Shown one piece after another: positions 45,706-57,043 of a stretch of DNA of 64,000 nt (position 1 is its first letter; every line of letters begins with the position of its first letter). Where the stretch lies: positions 538,302,879-538,366,878 of the forward strand of contig OY856413.1 of NCBI GenBank assembly GCA_963693085.1, given 5' to 3'. A program made the translations under genes and the position numbers. The notes under the pieces were generated by a model that saw only the letters and a list, made by a program, of their open reading frames with translations, did no database searches and was not told the DNA's origin. Source of the DNA: Alisma plantago-aquatica. Lineage: Eukaryota; Streptophyta; Magnoliopsida; Alismatales; Alismataceae.

Positions 45706-48700
45706 TGTAACACCCCTGACCTGGGTTATACCTTAACCCTAGGTGTTTTGATTAAGAAAGATGATTAAATGCTTAATCGCATCTTGTGAAAGGTAATTAT
45801 GGTTCAAGAGGAACTTATATTACAATTCTTATCCTTTTTGAACATTGTTGAAATCAATGTTTTGCCTGTTTTGGACTAAAGTGAAAATTACCCAAGTTGA
45901 GGGGTTTAAGTGCAAATTGTGCATGATAATATGTTCCTCATGTGTTGAAGCATCATGAGAGTAAATATGATGCTGAGGTATGGCTTATGGAAGCCTAAAT
46001 ACCAAGAAAGAGCTGATAAAGCAATGTATGTGCATGAAAACCTAGTTTTGGTGTAATGTGCAATTTACCCAAAACCCAGGGTGTAATATGTAAATTACCA
46101 CTTCAATAAGGTCCCTAATGTTTCTTGGCATCAAGTAGAGAAAATAAAATGAGAGGGGCGCCTCATTTGAATTAAGTTGGAGGAGAGAGAATCTTGATAT
46201 TAAAATAATCAAGATTTAATCCTAATTGAAACCCTAATTCTATTTAGTGTAAAAACAAATATAATAATTGAAGGGCCTTCAACCAAAAACGAGATGGTTG
46301 AATTTTCTCAAGTGTGAACACATTTGTGACTTTTCTAGGCCACGAAAATATCTCAAGCAAGTGGATAACCCACTCACCATTATTATAAAGAAAAGCAATA
46401 TCCACTCAAATTGGAATATTATTATAATATGATCTAAGGTGCTTAATTTGCTTTTCTTTAAATTGATGGATAATGAAGAGGAATAAGAGGAAATGAAGAT
46501 AGCCTCGTCCTTAAGGATTTTGAGGGGAATTTGAGGGGTAAGAGGCGGCCATATTTTTGGAATTTAATGCATTTTAATAATGCATTTTCTCTCTCATCAA
46601 TTTTCTTATAAAAGTACCTTTACCAAGCCAAAACAAAGGCTATTTCGGATTCTTTTCTTTACCCTTGCTTGGAAAACGACTAAGGAGCTGTGGAGGAGCA
46701 GGAGGACGACCCCAACCTGTTGGTAAGGTCCTTGACCTTCGTTCTCCTTGATTCCATGGTGGAAATAAAAAATAAATCATTGATTTCTTCTTATTTGGAT
46801 CTCCTCTTCAACCCTAGGCAACTTTTTCATCCAAAAGCTTGAGGACGAGTTTAGGGGGAGTTGCTAGAGCTTCATCCACCATTAATGCGCGTGAGATTGA
46901 AGCTTTGGATCTCAATTGGAGGCGGGTTTTATAACTCAAACCCTTAATCATTGCTATTGCATCAATCAATTATGCTTTGTTGATTGTTTTCTTCAATTTG
47001 ATACATACTTGTTTCTTTGCTGCAATTTCCATCAAGAACGGTTGCTGTTCTTGGTTGTTCGAAGGAAGGGGATGATGACATCATCCTAGATGCTTATCCA
47101 AAGAAAAGTACCAAGCCAAATGGTCTTGATATCTATTCCAAATCGTTTTAAATTGATTGGCTATGCGGTTTCAGCAAACCGTTTTAGGGAAAACGGTTTC
47201 AAGACCGTTTGATATGGTTGAACAAGCGTTGACAGTTTGGGAATCGTGTTCCTAATTATGTAGTCTAATGACCCTCCAAATTTTAGGGGTTAACTCCCAA
47301 GGAATCGTGAGTTGAAGGCCAATCAATTAGATAAATCGAATTGAATTAAATGCTGATTTTCAACCCGATCAACTTGACCTGTTTGGGAAAACGGTTTCAA
47401 GACCGTTTGAGTGTGTTGACCAAGCATTGACCGTTTGAGATTCCTGTTTATAATGATGTTGGTTAATGACCCTCCAAATTTGAGGGATTAACTCCCAAGG
47501 AATCGTGAGTTGAAGCCTAATCAATTAGGGAAACCTAATTGAATTAAGTGCTGATTTTCAATCTGATTTAATTGACCTTTTTGAGTAAACGGTCTCAAGA
47601 CCGTTTGAATACATTGACCAAGGGTTGAATGTTTGGGATTACTGTTCCTAATGATGTGTTCTAATGACTCACCAAATTTGAGTGATTAACTCCCAAGGAA
47701 TCGTGAGTTGAAGGCTATTCAATTAAGCAAACCCTAATTGTTTATGGAAGCAATAACTATGTCAAACATAGTTGCTTGTATTTGATCAGATGGTTGATGT
47801 AACCAAATCAAGTGGAGAGAATGATATAAATGAATTCATACATGAGTATGATTCATATGGTTATTTAGGGTATGATCCTTAGTAAAGAGATCAAGAAACC
47901 CTAATTGAGAAGGTTAATGAACCTTGACCCTGATTTAGGGAAATTCTGAGTGAAACCCTAATCTAGGGTAATAGTGTAACCCTAATTAAGGGTAATGACT
48001 TGGGTAACTCTAATTTAAGGTAATGAAATACCAAACCCTAATTGGAGGAATAATGAATCCCTAATTTATGGGTAATTGAATGAAATCCTAATTGGGATGA
48101 TTAGTGAAACCCTAATTGAGGGTGATTCCCTGAGAAACTCTAATTGAGGATGATTCCATGTGAAACCCTAATTGAGGGCGATGTCATATGAAACCTTAAA
48201 CCTAACACAGAGTAAAGCTATGTAAAACCCTAAATTTGGGCTATAGTGCATGGAATTCTAATCATGGGCAATATCATGATAAATCATAACCCTAATGTCT
48301 GGGTAATGATATGAGTAAACCTTAATGATGAAATAATGAGTAATACCCTATAATGATGAAATATCTCAAGTGGTTGACTATAGGCAACCTTATAACAAGA
48401 AATGCCTTAATTTGAGATGAGTCCATATCATTGAAGATAGTTGGACAATCCTTGTGTGTGATCTATGCACATCATGGTAAAGGTGATAGGTTAGTGGATG
48501 AAAGTATTAAGATGTGAGATTCCTTATTATAAGATAAGTTAATAAACTCAAGTAAGATAGAAGTGATGAGGGAAGTGATATATTGAGACATGATAGATAT
48601 CACATTTAGAATTTTAGGGTTGATATACCTTGATGCATCTCAAATCCAATATTTTTGGATAAGATACACAAGGAGAGTGTTATGTAAATTGTTACAATGA

Positions 48701-51104
48701 AATTTAATGAGTTTAACATACTTGATAAGTAAGCTAAAATGAGTATGAGGTAATCATACCATGATAAGGATGAGAGATAAACTCATACCTTGTGTTGATG
48801 ATCATTTAATGATAAATGATAAGAATATTAAATACTTGGAATGTCGATGGATGCTCCTAGATGTATGGAACAATATATTAGGGTTGGATTGATAAAATGA
48901 ACATGAAACCCTAATTGATGTGAATAGTAAACCCTAACCCTGTGTAGGAAATAGTGGTGTTACTATTATATTACATGAGTTAATATGTTATTGTTGCCTA
49001 GTGAGAGGTGACAAGATGTTTAATGGCCTTGTGAGCCATATGGTTAGATGTTACCTGGTAAGAAGTAACAAGATGTTTCATGGGCATGATTGAGCCCTGA
49101 ATGAGGTGTATTCCTCTTATGTTGATAAGGGTTGATACCCTGTGCTATTGTGAAAAGGATTTATATCCTGTGATTATGATAATTGGTGTAATCTAATGAA
49201 TGGCAAGTGAATATTACCATGTGATGATGAGATGAGAAATTATGTTTCATATGTTTTATATCATTTCAGGTTTTGATATTTATATGCTTGCTAGAAATGA
49301 ATTAGGGTTTGTATGTCCACTTGTTTGATGCAGCCTTAATTCACCCAATTGGCATAACTAATTAAGTGCAACTCTAATCATGTAGTGCCCTGTGCCGTAG
49401 AACCATCTTCAGTGTCAGAACTTGCTGGATGGTGAAACGAGTATTCCTAAGGGAAACTCGGAGCGCATATTGTTGAATATGCGGGGGTGGCAGGTTGAGG
49501 ATATATATATACTTGTCATCCACAATTGCAGAATACAGAGGATGGCTATGGTCATGCCTCAAATATTTGATGTGATTGAGGACAGATGCGGTTGTACCTC
49601 GGATTAGAGGGTTTTGTATACCCTGTTTTCTAGTGTCGTAACTTGTACCAAGTACGGACTAGTTGTTATCAGTTGACTATATGTCACTGTTGGCAGTTTG
49701 ACTGGTATGTCACTGCAGTTTACTCGTACTGACCGAGGGGAAGAGATCTTAGGATTCCGGTACTCCTAGATCTTGTACGGAACCGAATAGCCCTTCGCAG
49801 GGGTCGGTTGGACTTTGAATGGTACGATTCAAATTCCCCAGGGCATAATAAAAGATATAATACAGCCGTATAGCATATCTGTTTAGGGTTATACATGACG
49901 CTTCACATTGGATGATAACCCTTGTTTATTCTCTTTACATAAAGATGATGCTTAGTGCAATTAAGAGATAGTAATTATACTTATGTTGTGGATATGCATA
50001 AGACTGTAAATGTGTACATATAATAGTCATGCTTATGTTGATATTTTACTGCTACTGTTGATTATAATCATGATTCTAGATATCTCATGTTGATAGTTAT
50101 GTTTCGCATGCTATCCATGCCTCTATAATTAGAAATACCTGACAGAGGCTTAATGCCTGTAATTAGGTTTGGTTAAAGTCCAATGCCTGGATGTGTAATC
50201 AGGATTGGTATAGTCCAATGCCTGAAACATTTATACCTGATTGATATAGTTTAATGCTTGAATAATACATGATGATTTATATAATCACATGTCTGGCATA
50301 AGTGAATACTTATTTAGCAGAGTGGCTAAGGCCAACAAATAGAAACAAGAATGAATCATGGGTGACACATCAGAATAATGAATGACATGAGCAAAGCTTG
50401 AGATGTTGAAAATGTATGGTAGATAAATGTTATACATGTTCTTTCTATTTCTTATAAAGAGAATAGATGAATTACTGTTCAATCATAGATAGGTGTAATA
50501 CTTTAAAAGATGAGAATGATCTAAACTGCTTATCCTCTGCTCAGTTTTATATTAATTAAACTACAATAATGATGTTTCTGGCGGAGAGTTATATCTCTCG
50601 CTGGGGCAATTTTCAATTGTCTCACCCCCGTGGGAACCAACATTTTTAGGTGGACGAGTGTGAAAGAGACTGATAATATCTTTCGGATGAAGAACATCAG
50701 CAGCTACAAGGACAGCAGTGACAACTCAGGTTGAGTGTGCTGTCTATCGTGTTTGGTAGATAGAAGTCCTATGTGTCGTCTCTGTACTCTCAGGTCCTCG
50801 GAGTTAGTACTTAGTGCTTTTAATGTATCGTTTTGAGATTTTGGCTTGATGCCTCGAGGTTATTATGTTGTCTGTGTTTAGCTTTTAACAAGGAAGTTTA
50901 TGTTGTAACCCTTGAAAAGAGATGGTATAAGATATATACTTATGAACCATGATGTAAATGTAATACATTGGTTCTTATTGAAAGAGTTTTCCTATGATTG
51001 GGTCTCTTTGAAAAAGGTTTTAATTTTTAGTGATTTTCTATAATCCGCTGCTTAGTGAACGCTTCCGCATTAGTTAATCTTGTTTTCACGAGACGGTCGT
51101 CACA
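45706..51104 (+). repeat. NEST-B 3' LTR (5399 bp)
   Basis: Nearly identical to 38697-44092. It keeps the canonical TG start and ends CACA directly before the TATCT duplication. Confidence 0.93.
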
Positions 51105-51551
51105 TATCTCGTGGAAGCGTGAATGATGGATATGTGGGTCTACCCTAGAAGAGTGCATATTCATCGTGTTGGCTTTGGATCGGACTTAACAAGGTGACCT
51201 AGATAGGATCTAGCACCTTGAGGCATGGAGATGATCATGGCAAGGAGTTGCATATGACATCTTTCAAGAGTTGCATATGATGCAATTGGCAAAACTTGCC
51301 TACCTGGAAGATCTAAGTTGTGGGTGACAGACCTAGCTGGTCCATGACTTAGAGGATTTCAGGATCTTGACCCACTAGAAGATTGTATGATGCAATCTTC
51401 CGAATTGATGGTGAGGGTTATCAATTTGAACAAAATAGTGGGAGAAATAATTAATTAAAGTCCTAATTATATCGTCAACTTTTCAAATCAATCAAATAAG
51501 TCAAAATTTGAGTTTTGGACTAAATTGCATATATTTCCTTTTATAGAAAAA

Positions 51552-52406
51552 ATGACAACAAATAACAATCACTTTTCATTGTGATCGGTCCTTGAGAAGG
51601 ACAAGCTGAATGGGACTAACTTCCACGACTAGTTTAGGACATTGAGAATTGTTCTCACTCAAGAGTGAAAGCTCTATGTCTTGGATACTCTAGTTCCAGA
51701 GGAACCTGCTCCTACCATACCAAAGGCAGAAAGGGATGCTTATAAGAAGCATTTGGATGATGTCATTGATGCAAAGTGCTTGATGTTGTGCTCCATTAAC
51801 CATGAGTTGCAAAGACAACATGAAAACATGGGTGTCATTGAGATGATTCAGCATCTCAAGAACATGTATGAAGATCAAGCACAGCAAGAGAGATATGATG
51901 TCTCCAGGGTAATGTTCAAGTGTGTCATGACAGAAGGAGATCCAGTTGGTCCTCACACACTCAAGATGATTGGGTATGTGGAGAACCTGACGAGACTGGG
52001 ATTTCCACTGAGCCAAGAGTTGGCTACTGACGTGATACTGCAATCGTTTCCAGAATCATACAGTCAGTTTGTGATGAACTACAATATGAACAACTTTGAC
52101 AAGTCGTTGACAGAGTTGTTGGGCATGTTGAGGACATTCGAGACATAGATGAAGAAGGACAAGCCTAAGTCTGTGATGATGATCAACAACAAGAAAGGCA
52201 AGTCCAAGCGCAAGGGCAAGGGCAAAGCTAAGAAGGGTTCTGATGCTAGCTAGCAGCCCAAGGTGTCTTCAGATCTCAAGGCCAAAGGAGGCGTGACCAA
52301 GAGAGGAAATTGCCACCATTGTCAAAAGCCAGGACATTGGAAAAGGAATTGTCCACTCTATCTGGAAGAACTAAAGAAGAAGGAGGCAACGGACGTCTCC
52401 ACTTGA
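51552..52406 (+). pseudogene. Copia gag remnant with zinc knuckle
   Basis: Gag of Ty1/copia type that would form the particle and bind RNA. From ATG 51552 the frame reads LEKDKLNGTNFHD, then LRIVLTQE, then a clean 155-aa stretch (51681-52148: NHELQRQHENM, ATDVILQSFPESYSQF, MNNFDKSLTELLGML). A Lys-rich linker follows, then a CCHC knuckle CHHCQKPGHWKRNC at about 52309-52350. In-frame stops (TGA, TAG, TGA, TAG, TAG) interrupt it at about 51582, 51630, 51666, 52146 and 52251. All are consistent with C-to-T or G-to-A changes from Arg, Trp or Gln codons. The N-terminal region is preserved well enough to identify the family. Confidence 0.9.
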
Positions 52407-55160
52407 ATGTGTCATGAAATAAACTTATAACATTTTTGAGGTATATGATACCAAGATATAAACTGTAAAGCACTCAATAAATGGGGCAAGTGTTACCACC
52501 ATAGATAGGAGTACTTTTGTTTATTTTCAGCCATGAAGGCATGTAATAGAGTTATGAACTGCTATTTCATATTTTCCAATGGATAGAAATACTTTATTTT
52601 TGCATATTGTATGACAATGATAGCAATTAATAAAGTTTATGTTTCAATCTTTGTGGCAATGCCTTGTTTATCTTGTGGTACTTGGTATGCATAAGATAAA
52701 ATGATACCTAAAAGTTATTGATAACTCAAATAATCAAATTAGCATAAATCATGAGAAATTTATTTCTAGTTTCCATATGATGAATAAATGTAGACTCTTT
52801 TGGTTAGAGAACCAGTAAGAGACATGAATCTCTTAGACATGATTAATCAATCTTCACTAGTGGTAGTGGGAGAATGATTATCCTATTAGGTATAATACAT
52901 GTGATGTATTTACATACCTAATGGAGCAAATGCTAATACATCAAGCGGTGTTTAGAGAAATACCAATATGAATATCTTGAAGTGTTCAAGAATATCATAG
53001 ATGAAGTACGAATTTGGTAAAGTGTTAATTCTTGATGAGATCAATGAATGAAATACTTGAACCAAATGTTTGAGATCCTTGTGAGTGATTATGATAATGT
53101 ATCATAATGAACTCATGATTAAGGCATGATGATGTCTAAATCAACAAGGAGTCATACACTAAGGAGTTAGAGGATGATTATCAAATAACTAATTTCTTCT
53201 TAAATAAAGAATACCCCACACTAATAAAGGACATTAAGAATCACAAAGGGTTGTGAGTTCTTATATCCTTGACAGAAATACCTCGATAATCTATGTGATG
53301 AGTTGGTCATGTGATGAATCAACTATTGAGATGAATATGGGGAACCGGATTTTGAGTTATGGTTTATGACCATTACATCCTAAATGACTTCCATGTGAAC
53401 CATAAGGTATGACCTTGATGGTAGCACCTATTGGGATGAAATCCATAAGTGCAAATGAGTCTTAAGTGTTAAGACACATGGATAACATTTTGAGAAGGAT
53501 GATGCTTGTTAATTGCAACTTAATGACTAAAATATTTGGCATACGAATACTAAAACTGCATTCCTATGAGGAATAAAACAAGGATGTGTACGTGACACAA
53601 CCTACAAGGTTTATGAATCCATTAATGCAAATAAAGTCTATAAGTTGCAATGGACTAATCAATATGATTGATTGAGTACAAGAAACTCAGAGCTGGATCT
53701 TCACTTTGATGATATAGTCAAAGGGTTTGACTGATATGTCAAAGATAAAGAAGGGATCTGTGATTTAGTGGGAGTGTATTCACTTTCCACATGTTGATGT
53801 GAAATGGAAATGTTCTAGAATGGAAATCCAAAGTAGAAATTATCTTTAGGGAAGATAGATATGTCTCCTATGTGATAGGAATAGAGTTCTATAGAGATAG
53901 TTCTCGAAAACCTCTTGACCTGAAAAGAGAGAGCATATATTGGCAATCTATACTGAAGGGTTCAGTATGCATAGATTCCGTGGGAGAAAACTTGTCCATG
54001 CTACATGGAGTTGGTATCCCAAGGCCAAGTGTCCAATTCTTATGAAGAATGGGAACACTAAGAATAGATATGGATCTATCATGTATGTAATCATCCCATT
54101 ATCTTACATGTATGGAAATGGCAAGAATAAAACACATTTATCATTTTGTATGTAGGACATGACAATATGATATGCTCATCCTGATAACTTGTATGTGGGA
54201 CATGATGAGTGGATGTTTGTCTAGTTCCAGTAATGGTTACTGGAATACCATAAGAACTTGATAAGTACTTGAGAAGCACTAGTTCTATGGAAATAAGGAA
54301 GGGTTCACTGTAAAGAGTTACACTGATGTGAACTTCCGAAAAGGATAGAAAATTAATCGCAATATATATAGGATATATAAAAGTGAATGTTTGTTGATAA
54401 TTGGAAACATTCCAATAAAGCCGTTCAAAAGGAAATAGCCGAGTATCCGTGTGTTAGAGAATAGCAGTGGATACTATATGGATCTGGAAGTTCATGAGAT
54501 GAACTTATAACTATTTTGGTCATTGATGACAAGTTAGGAGTACTTGGTCATACAATGTGGCTAAAGGTTAGCAAAGGAATACTAGTTCGCATATTACGAC
54601 AACTCCATCTCATATATGTGACATACTGTGAAGAGATGAGAGACATGCAGTTAATACTGACTTTGGCAAGGTGTTTCCATAACTCTCTATGTTAGCACTA
54701 GAGCACAGTAACATGTGGGACATGTTTGAAGATCACTATGAATATGATTCAAGGGTGATTAGCTCGTAGTGCAAGTGGGAGTCTATTTGTATGTATGCCC
54801 TGAGAGCCAATCATGGGATGATTGGTGGGATACATTAAGAATCATTTGATAAAGATCAAAGGCAAGCTTCCAATTCTTTCTGGTTCAGTCATATGAGATA
54901 ATGATAGAACATATTGAATGTCTAGAGAATGACAATACTCAATGACATATTCTTTAAGGTTGAGGATCTGAACGATGAGATCATACAGATGCTAAGAGTT
55001 TGTACATTCTTATTATGTCCCTAGTCAGATGTCATTGTGGAAGGTAGATAGACAACAATGACACACAAGACTAGATTGTGGTGTTGGTTGATGACAGAAT
55101 CACATTAGTCATGATATGGAGATATCAAACCAAACACATAGGTACTTGTTAGAGAGCAAG
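52407..55160 (+). pseudogene. Heavily decayed copia pol
   Basis: No long frame survives. Fragments match copia reverse transcriptase: NANKVYKLQ followed by LHFDDIVKGFD (about 53620-53740), then FSMH and GSIMYV (about 53960-54090). RNase H-like SYTDVNFRK lies near 54315 and AEYPCVRE near 54435. Integrase, expected around 52700-53300, is not clearly readable. The order is that of Ty1/copia. Frameshifts and stops are everywhere, so the coding part appears older or faster decayed than gag. Confidence 0.7.
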
Positions 55161-57043
55161 TGTACCAGACAGATCCACCGTGAGTTTGACACATGGAACC
55201 ATGACACGGTAGTCACAATCAGTTCTCACAGTGATGGTGGTGAGTGTGATTCTTAGACCTAAAATCACTACACTCAACACATGTCATTGGGTACACTTTG
55301 ACATCATCAAACACAGTCTTGAAACATGGGTTGTTATAAAGGTGATGATTGGGTGGCTTTGACACATGGGGCTTTTGAGGGGTGAGTGATAGATATGGGA
55401 TTTATCCCTTCTGAGGGAGTTTGATATCCATAGCCACTTGATGAGTAGGATTGAGATAAGTGTGCCCATGCATGTGTGAATCAGTATGTGATATTGATGT
55501 CATACATATCTCCTCCAATCTACTCTGAGATTAAGAAAGTGAATGAATGTTGATAGGATGATTGTTCCATGCCTTGAGTTCATTTGGGATATCAACGATA
55601 AAGGAATTATACATTTGTTGTAACACCATTCACGGATTGTAGGATTGAAAGTTGTTCTCCAACTTTCTATTTCACTTGGGTAGCACTGATGTGCGGCTAG
55701 GCACCACTCTTTGCTTGTGAAGTCATAAATGTTATGGACATTCACTGTCAACGTGAAATGGACCTGCAGGGTCACACACATAGGATTTAACCTGGAAGAG
55801 GAGTTTATCCATAAATTATGTTTAGATTGATTACTAAAGGAGTTTAGTAGTTCAATTAAACACTCAATCAATTGATAGCTCAGTATCATAGTGTTCAAGG
55901 TGTTGGACCGATTGATTAGAGTATCAGATTGATTGAAACTGCAATTGACTGATTTTGCAAAGTCTGCACTTCCAACCGATCGGCTCATGTGATGAACCGA
56001 CCGACTCAGGTTGGTGAACCAATCAGCTTAGGTTGGTGAACCAATTGGCTCATGTGATGAACCGATCGGCTCAAGACAGGTTGAGACGACTGGTTCAAGG
56101 GTTGAACCGATCGGCTCAACTGACCAACCAAGATCATTTGGAAAGTCAGAAGACTATTTTGCAAATACAATTTGTTTCACTTGTACAAATTCGATTTGGA
56201 CAAGGATTAATATTTGATTAATCGGAAACAAATTTGGAAGTCAATTTGAGTTGGATCAGGACCACAAACCGATCGGCTCGGGGCACCAGCTGATCGGCTC
56301 AGAGCCCCAGACGATCAGTGCAGGTCCCAAACGATCGGCTCAAGGCATGAAACGTTCATTTCAGGTTGTGAAACGATCGGTTCATGTGGCACAGTTGGTT
56401 GTTTCATGGAAAATCTCGAACCCTTCTACTCCTGCATTAATCCCGCATTGCCCGGGATAGAGAACCCTGTCCCATGACCCTCCTATATATAGGGGTATTG
56501 GGGGCTTCTCAAAAAACAACTCAGTGCACCAGTTGCTCTGCAGAGTTGTCGTTCTCTCTCATTTCGGTAACTGAGAGAGAGCCTGAGCAAGTGCTACCCA
56601 ATAAGGGAGGCACAGTAAGGGAAAGACAACTACAGAAAGTGACTGGTGGTAGGAGAGTGTGTCGGTGACTAGTATGCCGACAGGAGGGTGCGACTCCTTC
56701 TGATTCCTTATGCGACAAGGAGATCGAAGTTCCAAGTGGTCTGTGTAGACTACTTCAGAGGTGGGAGACTTCTGCTGCTCAGAGGACAATTGTCAATCCC
56801 GACAGTCCCGGTAAGACCAGGAGCTGACAGTCCCGATGAGACCAGGAGTTGCTCAGATACCATCTAAGATCAGAGATGAAGACCGTACAAGCCACGAGGT
56901 AACGTCGCCAAGCAAGCCTCAGGACAAGATACACCTCTACAAACCATCATTCCTATTGTATAGACATTGACGTGTTTCCTTTATTCTAAGTTTGGGAGAA
57001 ATTTTTTTTCCGCTGCCTTCTATGTCTCTCTTAAAACCCAACA
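55161..57043 (+). repeat. Copia 3' LTR (1883 bp)
   Basis: Uninterrupted copy of the 5' LTR, beginning TGTACCAGAC and ending CCCAACA. It contains the palindromic repeat array (about 55975-56395), TATA box 56484-56491 and a conserved hairpin at 55647-55667. The minus-strand open stretch 55500-55988 lies wholly inside it. Confidence 0.9.

Larger units (their letters stand above)
38697..51104 (+). mobile_element. NEST-B: young LARD-like LTR retrotransposon, 12.4 kb
   Basis: LTRs 38697-44092 (5396 bp) and 45706-51104 (5399 bp) flank an internal region of 1613 bp. The ends are TGTAACACCCCTGACC (TA for TG in the left LTR) and GTCGTCACA. My hand comparison finds about 31 substitutions and two small indels between the LTRs, roughly 0.6%. 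It is the same family as NEST-A: shared LTR start, TATA region, palindrome and telo-box arrays, hairpin block, primer site and internal blocks. It is a distinct subfamily, because the LTR has a segment at 42360-43270 not present in NEST-A. No coding domain was found. Confidence 0.92.
23508..57043 (+). mobile_element. Ty1/copia retrotransposon, interrupted by two LARD-like elements
   Basis: Parts: 5' LTR 23508-24391 plus 36790-37722; primer site 37724-37736; leader to 38696; gag and decayed pol 51110-55160; 3' LTR 55161-57043. The LTRs begin TGTACC and end CCCAACA. In the first 165 aligned bases I count about 10 differences (6%). The 3' LTR is 66 bp longer because of extra copies of a short repeat. 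The flanks (AAAAG before, CGAAG after) are not a perfect duplication. Confidence 0.87.

Noticed and set aside
55500..55988. 162-aa minus-strand frame in the copia 3' LTR, partly repeated at 23847-24098
   Set aside because: Lies entirely in an LTR, is shared only because LTRs are copies, is broken in the 5' copy and has no recognisable domain.
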